Positions 1 to 8,081 are shown, numbered from the stretch's first letter. The stretch is 11,449 bases of DNA from Deltaproteobacteria bacterium (GCA_019308525.1 JAFDIC010000080.1:1-11449), one strand, 5' to 3'. Notes: a model not told the origin generated them from the letters alone. Numbers and translations are program-made.

Positions 1-830
1 CGGTGGGGGAATGCAGGTTCTTCATGGATGTCTACCTCGAAGTTGCAAACAGGGTCGGTTTCAGAGACAAGTATAACGAGATTATCAACCAGTACTACGG
101 AATAGAAGATGAAGAGCTGAAGTTCAAACCCGGAGAACAGCCTACGTGGGCCGAGATGGGCGAAAGGGTGCTCAAGTGGGTTTACGGTGACGATGCCGAA
201 AAGGTCAAGCAGCAGGGCTATGCGACATGGCACAAGCCCATAGAAGACGTATACTGGAGATGGGAAATCAACTCCAGGGTTCCCCTTTACATGGAATTCT
301 TGATCCATGCGAGGAACGAGGTGGAAAGGATCTGTAAAGAGGTTGACCTGGACCTGGAGTACGAGCAGTATACCCCTAACGCGAGCTGGTTCGAACCCAC
401 CACCTATGAGGAGCTGGATGGAGAATATGACCTGATCGCCTTCTCCTACAGAGACGTCCTGCACACCAACAATACCACCTTCGAGAATCCGATGATAGAC
501 GAGGTGAGCAAGCTCTGCCCTTACACCTACACAGTGACAATGAATACAGACGTTGCAAGGAAGAGGGGGTTGGAAGACGGTGACCTGGTGTGGGTTGAGA
601 ACCGCTATGGAGCAAAGGAAAAAGGGAGCATCAAGACCATGGAAGGTCAACATCCCAAGACCGTGGGCATTGCCGGCCAGGGAGGCCTGTGGGCGGATAT
701 GAGGCCCATTGCCAAGGGCAAGGGGAGCAACTTTTGTAAGATACTGCCCACCTATTTGAGGCATTATGATCCGGTTACTGGCAATATAGAAACATCGGTA
801 GCCGTCAAGGTTTACAAGGCAGAGGAATAG
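1..830 (+). CDS. Molybdopterin oxidoreductase catalytic subunit, C-terminal part (5' end off window)
   Basis: This is the C-terminal ~275 residues of a DMSO-reductase-superfamily molybdoenzyme; the reading frame is open at the left edge, so the start and the main catalytic domains lie outside. The last ~120 residues look like the molybdopterin-dinucleotide-binding beta-barrel domain: a line on N-termini and hydrophobic order (MNTDVARKRGLEDGDLVWVE) is the typical 'hydrogen-of-cofactor' segment with the A-x-x-x-G-(I/L)-x-D-G-D pattern, followed by a GIAGQGG loop and an N-F-x-x-I-L-P-T stretch near the end. Such subunits carry a Mo/W bis-MGD cofactor and reduce or oxidise sulfur, selenium, arsenic or nitrogen compounds. 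The substrate cannot be read from this piece. The next gene, 114 bases downstream on the same strand, is an NrfD-type membrane subunit, so the enzyme is probably membrane-anchored and quinone-linked. Family call is firm; substrate unknown. Confidence 0.87.
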   Translation, partial: VGECRFFMDVYLEVANRVGFRDKYNEIINQYYGIEDEELKFKPGEQPTWAEMGERVLKWVYGDDAEKVKQQGYATWHKPIEDVYWRWEINSRVPLYMEFLIHARNEVERICKEVDLDLEYEQYTPNASWFEPTTYEELDGEYDLIAFSYRDVLHTNNTTFENPMIDEVSKLCPYTYTVTMNTDVARKRGLEDGDLVWVENRYGAKEKGSIKTMEGQHPKTVGIAGQGGLWADMRPIAKGKGSNFCKILPTYLRHYDPVTGNIETSVAVKVYKAEE

Positions 831-866
831 GGACGGGGTTTTGCGGGGCAGTCAAGAGATAGAATG

Positions 867-895
867 TTGACCCCTGGAGCAGAATGAGATATTCT
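867..895 (+). promoter_or_regulatory. Candidate sigma70-type promoter before the NrfD-like gene
   Basis: TTGACC at 867-872 and TATTCT at 890-895 are separated by exactly 17 bases (5/6 and 4/6 matches to consensus). They lie in the 114-base gap between the molybdoenzyme subunit and the membrane subunit. This could give the membrane subunit extra transcription, but such matches also arise by chance and the two genes may simply be co-transcribed. Confidence 0.28.
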
Positions 896-944
896 TTGCA
901 ACAACAGGTTGAACACCTAAACTGACAACAGGAGAGCGAGGGAT

Positions 945-1832
945 ATGAAAAGGGCAAGATTGATGGAATACGAATGGATGGTGAAGTATACCCCCCAGAA
1001 GGAGTGGATTGAGGGACAAGGGGTCCTGCTATGTCTGGCCTTCTTCTTTTCGGAGATAGGAGCAGGGATCTATTTTGTCTCCCTTTTCCTGAACCTGAAG
1101 GCTGGGTGGCTTGTCGGATGGCTTGTAACCCTGGTGCTCGGAGGCGTGATCCACATGGGATTCCTGGGCCACCCCATGCGGGCCTGGAGAATACTCCTCA
1201 AGCCTGTGACCTCGGAGCTCTCCCGGGGCCTTTGGGTCATCTTGCTTTTTGCGGTAATAGGCTTTTTCCAGATCCTCCCCGTCGTCTTCAAGGGACTCTC
1301 CTGGACGGGAGAGGGCACAGCCATCAAGACCGTCATGGGGATACTCTCGGTGCTCATCATCACACACGGTTTCCTGACGATGAACGTGGTGAGGGCCTTG
1401 CCCCTCTGGAATTCATCCATGATCATTCCCCTTTCCCTGGCATCAGGGATCTGGGTCGGGGCCCAGACATCTGAACTGATGATGAAAATTGCAGGTCACG
1501 AGCTTTACTTGGCCGAGGCCTGGTCCCGGTGGTCCCTGATCGGCTATGCAGCCATATTGGCAATGTATCTGTGGGGGACCTACCATTCCAATGATACCGC
1601 CAAGGAGTCCGTTAAGAGGCTCTTGGTGGGGGATTCAGCCCTGCGCTTCTATTTGGGTGTGGTCCTCATAGGTATTATTATTCCTTTGATAATCACAATT
1701 GCCTTCTGGTCGGGCGGAGCCGAGAACCTGGGCGGCGGTACCCTCTTCATAAGGTTCCTCTGTGTCTTGATAGGAGATCTTACCATGCGTTACAGCATCA
1801 TGAAGAGCGCCATCTATACGCCCCTGATCTGA
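945..1832 (+). CDS. NrfD/PsrC-like membrane subunit of a respiratory molybdoenzyme
   Basis: A 295-residue polytopic membrane protein of the NrfD/PsrC/DmsC group, which anchors molybdoenzyme complexes and exchanges electrons with the quinone pool. About eight hydrophobic helices are visible, near residues 25-48, 53-75, 94-115, 126-148, 155-175, 191-211, 233-258 and 263-282. Family hallmarks are the early FFFSEIGAG segment in helix 1, the GHPMRAWR-type loop after helix 2 and the C-terminal IGDLTMRYSIMKSAIYTPL tail. The length is at the short end for the family, and the tail looks complete. ATG at 945 is preceded by a purine-rich GGAGAG at 931-936; a second in-frame ATG at 963 is less well placed. 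It follows the molybdoenzyme catalytic subunit on the same strand, with no Fe-S ferredoxin-like subunit between them. An upstream Fe-S subunit outside the window is likely. Confidence 0.88.
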   Translation: MKRARLMEYEWMVKYTPQKEWIEGQGVLLCLAFFFSEIGAGIYFVSLFLNLKAGWLVGWLVTLVLGGVIHMGFLGHPMRAWRILLKPVTSELSRGLWVILLFAVIGFFQILPVVFKGLSWTGEGTAIKTVMGILSVLIITHGFLTMNVVRALPLWNSSMIIPLSLASGIWVGAQTSELMMKIAGHELYLAEAWSRWSLIGYAAILAMYLWGTYHSNDTAKESVKRLLVGDSALRFYLGVVLIGIIIPLIITIAFWSGGAENLGGGTLFIRFLCVLIGDLTMRYSIMKSAIYTPLI

Positions 1833-1858
1833 CGTGAATCCTGCTTGGGCACCTGGAT

Positions 1859-1904
1859 GGCCAGAGTCACTCTCATGGTGTGTCAGGGCAGAGTGGCTCT
1901 GGCC
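1859..1904. terminator. Long hairpin between convergent genes, probable terminator
   Basis: Arms GGCCAGAGTCACTCT (1859-1873) and AGAGTGGCTCTGGCC (1890-1904) pair over 15 positions with one mismatch, around a 16-base loop. It sits 26 bases after the stop of the NrfD-like gene and 75 bases from the stop of the convergent minus-strand gene. A short TTT follows on the plus strand, so termination of the plus-strand operon is the likely role; the minus strand has no T tract. Confidence 0.6.
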
Positions 1905-1979
1905 TTTACACAAGCTCCCAGCCTTTGACGCAGGCTCCCTCCGTTTGGACAGAAACCCATCAGTGCTTCCGTGAAGGGC

Positions 1980-3191
1980 TCAGGTCCGCCCTGATTGCAC
2001 CATCTCGTGCATGGTTCTTGCCGCTTCCTGCGCAAAGGCCTGGTCGTTTATGTGGAGATCTATCTCCTTTATCTCTATTCGATCGTCCAGGGCCTTTCTG
2101 AGTTCGTCAACAAAGGCACGGCTGACCGAAGGGTCCCAAAGGGGGCCTGATTCATGGTCGGCCTCTGACCAACCCCGTCTTGGGATCAGGACCTTGACGT
2201 GGAAAGGATCGTCGTTTAGTTTCTCTGCCACTCGATCCGCGATAAGGAGTGTTTCCTCTTTGGTGAGCCGTATGGCGGATCGAAAATCATAGAAGAAGAT
2301 CTTGCGGTCCCTGTACTCCTCTGGGATATTCCCCTGGGTAAACTCCAGCACTGCACAATCCAGTCCGCCGGGCACGACGAGACGAGGTATGGTCGTGGTT
2401 TCCGGGCCCATCAATCTTTCCGGTCCGATCCCCTTGCAATACCCCCCCATTAGATCATCTGCCAGCTCATGAAGGGCAAGATCGAGCACACCGGTGAAGT
2501 ATCCATCCCTTGCCATTTCCTCCATTGCCATCCCACCGGTGCCATTGGCGTGAAAGGCGATGACCTCGTACCCAAGCCGTTCGAGGTATCCCTTTACATG
2601 CATGGCAGCGTCTGTGATGAATCCGAAAAAGGTCAAGGCTATGCGCCTCCTTTGATCCCTTTTCTTCCATTGGGCTTGGACCATCCCGCACACGGCCCCT
2701 GCGGCCTGGTCGAGTATCCTACCCAGTATACTGTTTACCCCGAGCACGTCCACCACACTATGGATCATCGTAATGTCCCTGGTTCCCACGGTCATTTTCA
2801 TGTCCCGAGAGGCCACTGTGGACACCATCACCTTAGGCACGCCAAGGGGAAGGGCACGCATAACATTCGTTCCCAAATGGGTGCCAGTTCCTCCTCCCGC
2901 ACATATGACGCCGTGGATCAGGCCTCTTTCATAGAGTCCCAGGATCAGCTTCTGTGCTTCCCTGGAAATCCATCCTATAGCCCTGTCCCGGTTGTGCGAC
3001 ACATCATCGCCCTGGGCTTTTATCAGTGGAAAGAGGTCATAGTCAGGGCGAAAGGCCGGGGGGGCTTTGGTCCCCAGGTTAATGGTAAGGGTACCGAGGC
3101 CCCTCTTCTCGATTCGTTCCTTGAGAAAGAGGTGCTCTTCTCCCTTTGAGTCAAAGGTCCCAAGGATTGCTATAGTGTGTTCCCGGGTCAA
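1980..3191 (-). CDS. UPF0261 / Tm-1-like putative nucleotide-binding protein
   Basis: A 403-residue protein, full length for the UPF0261 family (related to the N-terminal part of the plant Tm-1 virus-resistance protein); the biochemical role of bacterial members is unknown to me. Family signatures: N-terminal AILGTFDSKGEEH (residues 8-20); a glycine-rich CAGGGTGTHLGT loop (97-108), the probable ATP-binding loop; VMVSTVAS (121-128); FHANGTGGMAMEE (213-225), opening the second half-domain; VVPGGLD (272-278); and a C-terminal DLHINDQAFA (378-387). The start is TTG at 3191, backed by a perfect GGAGG (plus-strand 3198-3202) six bases upstream. It lies 42 bases after the alpha/beta hydrolase gene on the same strand and is probably co-transcribed with it. 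In other genomes I recall UPF0261 beside a TIM-barrel 'PEP-mutase-like' partner; no such partner is visible here. Confidence 0.9.
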   Translation of the reverse strand: MTREHTIAILGTFDSKGEEHLFLKERIEKRGLGTLTINLGTKAPPAFRPDYDLFPLIKAQGDDVSHNRDRAIGWISREAQKLILGLYERGLIHGVICAGGGTGTHLGTNVMRALPLGVPKVMVSTVASRDMKMTVGTRDITMIHSVVDVLGVNSILGRILDQAAGAVCGMVQAQWKKRDQRRRIALTFFGFITDAAMHVKGYLERLGYEVIAFHANGTGGMAMEEMARDGYFTGVLDLALHELADDLMGGYCKGIGPERLMGPETTTIPRLVVPGGLDCAVLEFTQGNIPEEYRDRKIFFYDFRSAIRLTKEETLLIADRVAEKLNDDPFHVKVLIPRRGWSEADHESGPLWDPSVSRAFVDELRKALDDRIEIKEIDLHINDQAFAQEAARTMHEMVQSGRT

Positions 3192-3197
3192 ATAATT

Positions 3198-3202
3198 CCT
3201 CC
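3198..3202 (-). promoter_or_regulatory. Shine-Dalgarno GGAGG fixing the TTG start of the UPF0261 gene
   Basis: On the minus strand GGAGG is followed by six bases (aattat) and then TTG. No ATG or GTG nearby has a comparable site, and translation from this TTG gives the family's normal N-terminus. Confidence 0.75.
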
Positions 3203-3233
3203 GATTCTGCTAATTGCCACGCCCCTTCAGGAG

Positions 3234-4199
3234 TCAGTGCTCCGCCATCCTGGAGATAAAGCCGTAGATACGTTCATTCGCTTCCCTTGCAATCCTGATG
3301 GGAAACATGTTGAACACATGGCTCCCTCCGGGGTAGACCGCAAGCTCCGACTGGTTCCCCGCGGCTACCCACCTTGCGTGCATGAACAGGGAGTCATCCA
3401 GCAGGGGATCAAGGGTCCCCACCGTGAAGAGTGCCGGGGGCATGTCTGACAGCTCGCCGTAAAGGGGAGAGACATCAGGGTCTCGTCTCTTTTCGACGTG
3501 GGGTATGTAATGGTTGTTGAACCATTCTATCATAGGGGTGGATACGATCAGATTTCGTTCCCCCCAGTTCCGCTGGCTCGGGGTCATGGAAATATCGAAA
3601 CACCCGTAAACCAGGTTCGCACCGCAAAAACCCTTGAATCCGTGTCTGTCTCTCATCCTGAGGAGGGTTACTACAGCCAGGTTGGCTCCGGCAGACTCTC
3701 CTCCCACCAGGATCCGGTCCGTGCCGAATTCTGTCTTTGCTCTTTCAGCGAGCCACAGGGCCACCGCCTCACAATCGTCGGGGGCTGCGGGATAGGGATT
3801 TTCCGGTGCCAGTCGGTAATCGACGCTGACGACTGCCACACGGCACTTTTTCGCCGTCTTGACCAGAATCTGGTCAAAATGATAGGGACGCATGAGCACA
3901 AAACCACCACCATGCATGTGAAGATAAACAGCCCTAGGGTCTTCAGGAACAACAACCCGGACGGAGACTTCACGGCCCTGATGTCGCACTGTCCTGTCCC
4001 TGGCTTTCTTGAGCCGCTTTACAGGTCCCATCCATCCCCTGCCTGATTCGCTTTCCTCGCGGAGCCTCCGGGGTGTCATCTTGTGGGGTGGGGGCATGGC
4101 TGCAAAGATGGCTTCGAGCCTCTTGTTGAAAGTCAAGGTTTCAGGATCAACTGCCTCTGGCCTGAACAACCCTGGATCAAGGATACCGGTCCCTTTCAT
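3234..4199 (-). CDS. Alpha/beta hydrolase, hormone-sensitive-lipase (HSL) family esterase
   Basis: A ~321-residue serine hydrolase of the HSL/bacterial family IV type, expected to cleave short- to medium-chain carboxylic esters. The oxyanion-hole motif HGGGF is at residues 96-100. The family-typical DYRLAPENPYPAAPDD block follows at ~127-142. The nucleophile elbow GESAG is at 167-171 (Ser169). The acid is Asp264 in GTLDPLLDD, and the catalytic His is His294 in GGSHVF. All catalytic residues are present, and there is no signal peptide, so it should be cytoplasmic. I chose ATG at 4199 because GGAG (plus-strand 4207-4210) lies seven bases upstream; an in-frame TTG at 4220 would add seven residues but has no ribosome site. 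It lies between the patatin gene (108 bases upstream) and the UPF0261 gene (42 bases downstream). The substrate is unknown. Confidence 0.92.
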   Translation of the reverse strand: MKGTGILDPGLFRPEAVDPETLTFNKRLEAIFAAMPPPHKMTPRRLREESESGRGWMGPVKRLKKARDRTVRHQGREVSVRVVVPEDPRAVYLHMHGGGFVLMRPYHFDQILVKTAKKCRVAVVSVDYRLAPENPYPAAPDDCEAVALWLAERAKTEFGTDRILVGGESAGANLAVVTLLRMRDRHGFKGFCGANLVYGCFDISMTPSQRNWGERNLIVSTPMIEWFNNHYIPHVEKRRDPDVSPLYGELSDMPPALFTVGTLDPLLDDSLFMHARWVAAGNQSELAVYPGGSHVFNMFPIRIAREANERIYGFISRMAEH

Positions 4200-4252
4200 G
4201 TGACTACTCCGTTCCAACAATAGTGTCTAGAAAAGTCCCGTGTCAGCTTGTC

Positions 4253-4288
4253 ATTATCCTGATAGATAATCCGTTGGGTGGCTGTCAA
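4253..4288 (-). promoter_or_regulatory. Candidate internal promoter with inverted repeat upstream of the hydrolase
   Basis: Read on the minus strand, a perfect -35 TTGACA (plus-strand 4283-4288) is followed 18 bases later by TATCAG (4259-4264), a 4/6 -10 match. The putative -10 is bracketed by the perfect inverted repeat ATTATC / GATAAT (4253-4258 and 4265-4270, six-base spacer). This could be an operator for a repressor acting on hydrolase and UPF0261 expression. The region lies in the 108-base gap after the patatin stop codon. It is a suggestion from motif match only. Confidence 0.3.
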
Positions 4289-4306
4289 CATTTTTCTCAG
4301 GCGGGA

Positions 4307-5218
4307 TCAGTACTTTCGGCTGAATCCGAGCAATTTTCTGAGGGGAGAAATGGCGCGCCGTATATCAGTCAGTTTTTCTGTGGCAGCCCTTTCACCAACC
4401 TCGACCAGGTTCATGGCCTGGGAGAAGTCCGTCCAGTGCAAGTCACCGATCTCAGGTATTATTACCACATCAGCACTGGAAAGCTCCAGGTCCTTCAGCT
4501 TTTGTCCCATGATCTCGCTCACCCGGTGATATATGTCCACGATGGTGCGAAGCTTTGTCCCATGAGAAATACCCCTGTCCACTGCCACTGCGATCACGAT
4601 CTCGGCCCCTTCATTTCTCGCTACCGAACAGGGAATGAGGCAGGTAATGCCCCCGTCCGAGAGCAACTTTTCTCCTTCCTTGAGGGGCTCTATGGCCCCT
4701 GGTACTGAGCAACTGGCCATTACGGCCTGGCGTAAAGACCCCCTGAAAAAAACGATTTGCTCTCCACTTACCAGGTCCGTGGCCACCGCCCGAAAAGGGA
4801 TTTGTGTCTCTTCAATTTCAATATCAGGCAAGAAGTAATCAATGGTTTTCTGAAACTCCTCGTTTGAGAGTATGCCCGGCTTGAACATGGCTTGAACCAC
4901 AAGGAAGCGGTTCTTCAGGTAAGACTTGATTTTTTGCCCTAGGCCTGCCTCCCCACGGTCATAGGCTTCTTCCAGGCCCTTCATGGCCGATGATTGAAAC
5001 TCTGAACTGTTTAGGTATTCGTGGGCCTTTTTCTCCACTTCATCCGGTGAAAAACCACATGCATAGGCCCCGCCTACCAGGGCCCCGACACTGGTTCCAA
5101 CAATGAGATCGATTGGAATCGCTTCCCTCTCAAGGACCCTGAGGACACCAATGTGGGCCAGGCCCCTTGCCCCACCACCTCCCAGGGCAAGGCCGATACG
5201 CTTCCTTTTCCAAAACAT
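4307..5218 (-). CDS. Patatin-like phospholipase (RssA/NTE-type)
   Basis: A 303-residue patatin-family lipid acyl hydrolase with the Ser-Asp dyad. The oxyanion-hole loop GGGGARG is at residues 13-19, directly after an N-terminal beta strand (RIGLAL). The nucleophile motif GTSVG is at 41-45 (Ser43). The catalytic Asp is in LSDGG at 186-190 (Asp188). It lacks a signal peptide and transmembrane segments, and the length is normal for the compact bacterial RssA-like group. It probably acts on membrane phospholipids or other lipid esters in the cytoplasm. It is the first gene of a minus-strand run with the HSL-type esterase and the UPF0261 gene. The ribosome site before ATG 5218 is weak (AGGA only two bases away), so the start could differ slightly, although the beta strand right after it argues against a much later start. 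Confidence 0.92.
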   Translation of the reverse strand: MFWKRKRIGLALGGGGARGLAHIGVLRVLEREAIPIDLIVGTSVGALVGGAYACGFSPDEVEKKAHEYLNSSEFQSSAMKGLEEAYDRGEAGLGQKIKSYLKNRFLVVQAMFKPGILSNEEFQKTIDYFLPDIEIEETQIPFRAVATDLVSGEQIVFFRGSLRQAVMASCSVPGAIEPLKEGEKLLSDGGITCLIPCSVARNEGAEIVIAVAVDRGISHGTKLRTIVDIYHRVSEIMGQKLKDLELSSADVVIIPEIGDLHWTDFSQAMNLVEVGERAATEKLTDIRRAISPLRKLLGFSRKY

Positions 5219-5462
5219 GATCCTGGAATCTCAATTAATTCTTATCTGGTAACTTCCAAGAAATCTACAGACTGAAATATCTCCAAACATCGATAGCCCT
5301 AATATCAACCGGTGTCAAGAACTTCGGTGAAGGAATAACATTGATTAAGTGTAAGATCCATCCCGCCTTGGAGAGGAAAAAACTTACTTTTCCATCCCAA
5401 TCTTGACTTTTTCTTCGAGTTCGTCAAGAGTTGCTGTGAAGAACTCTGGAAAGGCGGGTGAA

Positions 5463-6767
5463 ATGATCAGGAGATTCAGCCTTTATGGTTTTCTGAAGAA
5501 CCAGCAGTACTATGAGTACTTCATCATCCTTGCCTTCAGGCAGATGGGGCTTTCCTACTTTATGATCGGAGTGCTCATTGCATTTCGAGAGATCATGGTC
5601 AACATTATGGAAATCCCCACGGGAGGGGTGGCAGACCTTTGCGGAAGGCGCCGTTCCATGGTCTTCAGCTTCATTGGTTATATCGTCAGTTTTATCATCT
5701 TCGGCGCATGCGGAATAGCCGCAATGGAATATAGCCTATCTGAACGTATGCTAATTCCCCTGTTGTTGGCCGCGATGTTTTTCTTCGCTGTCGGTGAGGC
5801 CTTCAGAACCGGTACCCACAAGGCCCTGATCTTCACGTGGCTCCGTATGCAAGGCCGGACAAACGAGAGAGTGAGGGTATATGGCTACACCCGGTCCTGG
5901 AGCAAGATAGGCTCTGCGGTTTCTGTAATACTGGCATGCTTGATCGTATTCGCAACACAGAATTTTATCTACGTCTTTTTCTTCGCAGTCATCCCCTATC
6001 TGCTCAACATCGTCAATCTCATGGGGTACCCCGAGGAAATTGACTGCCAGCAGAATACAGGGAATTCCCTTAAGGAAATCGTGAATCACCTCAAGGAGAC
6101 ACTATCCATGGCAGTGAAGCAGGCCGATCTCAGGAGGCTTGTTTCGGAGTCCATGGGTTTCGAGGGATTCTTCAAGGCATCCAAGGACTACCTTCAACCC
6201 ATACTGATGGCTGCTGCCCTCCCGCTGACAGCCAGGCTTTTTTCCAATATTCAGCTCACGAATGAGCAGAGGTCGGTGGTACTCATAGGGCCTGTTTACA
6301 TTATCCTGTTTATCATCTCTGCCATTGCCAGTCGAAATGCCTTTCGCCTAGTCTCTTCATCGGGGCGGGAAGATCGTACCGCTCATCGCCTCTGGGGCGT
6401 TGCCGCCCTGATCTACATGGTGCTTTTGCCAGCCTTGTATTTCGGGGTGGAGTGGATCATGATACCAGGTTTCATATCACTCTATGGAGTTCAGAACCTC
6501 TGGAGGCCCGTGTTGATCAGTCGATTCGATGCCCATGGCGACGAGGCAAAGGGTGCGACCATTCTCTCCATAGAGTCCCAGGCCAAGAGCCTGGCAACCA
6601 TGGTCATTGCGCCGGTCCTGGGGTTGGCGATTGACCTTGCCAGAAGCCATGCCATAGGCGCTTCAGAGTTCTGGCCCATCGGAGTTATCGGTATCCTCAT
6701 TGCTCTCCCGTTCTTTCTAACTAGAGGACGTGCGTCAACGTGGGATGCGTGCCATCCAAGACCTTGA
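5463..6767 (+). CDS. MFS transporter, C-terminus formed by out-of-frame merA sequence
   Basis: A ~434-residue polytopic protein of the major facilitator superfamily; substrate unknown. The loop 2-3 signature is visible as GGVADLCGRRRS (the MFS motif A pattern G-x-x-x-D-x-x-G-R-R), and about twelve hydrophobic segments follow. A hydrophilic central loop sits at the usual midpoint (the stretch with PEEIDCQQNTG and LKETLSMAVKQADLRRL). I prefer ATG at 5463 with GGAAAGG upstream (5448-5454); the frame also opens from a TTG at 5403, but those 20 residues are serine-rich, with no ribosome site. The last helix ends in LPFFLT, and the final ~15 codons (6725-6767) read mercuric-reductase DNA in the wrong frame, so the natural C-terminus appears to have been replaced. 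The gene is probably still near full length because helix 12 is present. Confidence 0.82.
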   Translation: MIRRFSLYGFLKNQQYYEYFIILAFRQMGLSYFMIGVLIAFREIMVNIMEIPTGGVADLCGRRRSMVFSFIGYIVSFIIFGACGIAAMEYSLSERMLIPLLLAAMFFFAVGEAFRTGTHKALIFTWLRMQGRTNERVRVYGYTRSWSKIGSAVSVILACLIVFATQNFIYVFFFAVIPYLLNIVNLMGYPEEIDCQQNTGNSLKEIVNHLKETLSMAVKQADLRRLVSESMGFEGFFKASKDYLQPILMAAALPLTARLFSNIQLTNEQRSVVLIGPVYIILFIISAIASRNAFRLVSSSGREDRTAHRLWGVAALIYMVLLPALYFGVEWIMIPGFISLYGVQNLWRPVLISRFDAHGDEAKGATILSIESQAKSLATMVIAPVLGLAIDLARSHAIGASEFWPIGVIGILIALPFFLTRGRASTWDACHPRP

Positions 6768-8011
6768 TCAGGGCCGCAGAGGCCCATTACCGTGCCTTTC
6801 ACAATCCCTTTTCCGGGATCGAATCAGGGAGCCGTGTGGTAGATTTTAGGGCCATCGTAAACCACAAGCGCCAACTCGTGGAAGAGATGCGGCAGAAAAA
6901 ATATATCAATATTATCGAAGGCATCCCTAATGTGAGGCTCATTGAGGGAAGGGCCCACCTGGCGGGCCGGAACAGGGTCACAGTGGAGGGAGAAGAGATA
7001 ACAGCGGACCGTATCATCATCGCTACTGGAGCAGCCCCTCTCGTTCCGCCCATCCCGGGTCTTTCCGGGGCAGGGTACCTTACCAACGAGACCGCATTTG
7101 AACTGGAAGAGCAGCCCGAGTCCTTGATCGTTCTCGGAGGTCGTTATGTTGCCCTGGAGTGCGCCCAGATGTTCTCTCGTTTTGGGACCAGGGTGACAAT
7201 GCTTCAGCGATCATCCCGGATCCTGCCCACGGAAGGTGAAGATATCACTGAGCCCTTGACAGGGTACTTGAGGGAGGAAGGGATCCAGGTGGTCACGAAT
7301 GTGAAGACGGAAGGTGTCAGGAGAAAGGGGGGCCGGGTCCTGGTAGAGGCCACCGTGGACGGAAAACCACTGGACTTCGAAGCCCGGGAGATCCTCGTGG
7401 CTACCGGTCGGCGGCCGAATACACGAGGGTTGGGCCTTGAAAAGGCAGGGGTAGAGGTGGATTCCAGAGGATTTCTCAAGGTAGACGATGCCTTGAGGAC
7501 CTCCGTTTCAAATATCTACGGGGCTGGAGACGTCATAGGTGAACCCATGTTTGTTTACACGGCAGCCTACGAGGGTGCCCTCGCAGCAGAAAATGCCCTG
7601 TCCGAGGCCCCAAGGATGAGGGATTATTCCGTCCTCCCATGGGTCATTTTCACCGATCCCCAGGTCGCGGGTGTGGGATGGGATGAAGCACAGGCTAGGG
7701 ATATGGGTATTGAGCCTGACGCAACCACCTTCCCCCTTGATCAGGTACCCCGGTCTCTTGCAGCCAGGGATACCAGGGGTTTCATCAAGCTAATTCGTGA
7801 CCGAAGGACCGACAGGTTGATAGGGGTGCGGATTCTTGCCCCTGAGGGATCAGAACTATTGATGGAGATCAGCGTCGCCATCAAATACGGGATGACGGCC
7901 AAGGAGTTGAGCTCTCTTTTTCATCCGTACCTGACACTGTCCGAAGGGATAAAGCTGGCCGCCATTTCCTTTGAGCGGAACGTTGAGAAGCTCAGTTGTT
8001 GCGCAAATTGA
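6728..8011 (+). pseudogene. merA: Mercuric-reductase-like flavoprotein lacking its N-terminal FAD-binding segment
   Basis: A pyridine-nucleotide disulfide oxidoreductase closely resembling MerA, which reduces Hg(II) to Hg(0) with NADPH. Homology begins abruptly at TCVNVGCVPSK (6728-6760), the redox-disulfide segment. Upstream in frame is only an AGG codon and then a TAG stop (6722-6724). The first possible start is GTG 6740, after the first redox Cys, giving 423 residues. The ~40-residue N-terminal FAD/ADP-binding Rossmann motif is absent and does not appear in other frames. Everything else is intact: NADPH motif VLGGRYVALE (131-140), second FAD motif NIYGAGD (258-264), dimerisation domain, and C-terminal LSCCAN. 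The mercury ligands of the Bacillus enzyme (Tyr264, Tyr605, Cys628/629) have exact spacing counterparts at Tyr55, Tyr397 and Cys420/421. A protein without the FAD fold should not work, so I call it a truncated pseudogene or an assembly misjoin. Confidence 0.82.
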
Positions 8012-8081
8012 AAGAGAAGAGGCGTGTTGAGATGAAGGCCAGACATATTTTAATGGGTAGGGGGATACCTGCACCAGTCCA

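Noticed and set aside
2469..3149. 226-codon plus-strand open frame opposite the UPF0261 gene
   Set aside because: It lies wholly inside a well-recognised minus-strand gene, its translation is rich in His, Pro and Gly without any family motif, and it has no ribosome site. It is a shadow frame.
5403..5462. Upstream TTG start for the MFS transporter
   Set aside because: The extra 20 residues are serine-rich and unlike an MFS N-terminus, with no ribosome site; ATG 5463 is better placed.
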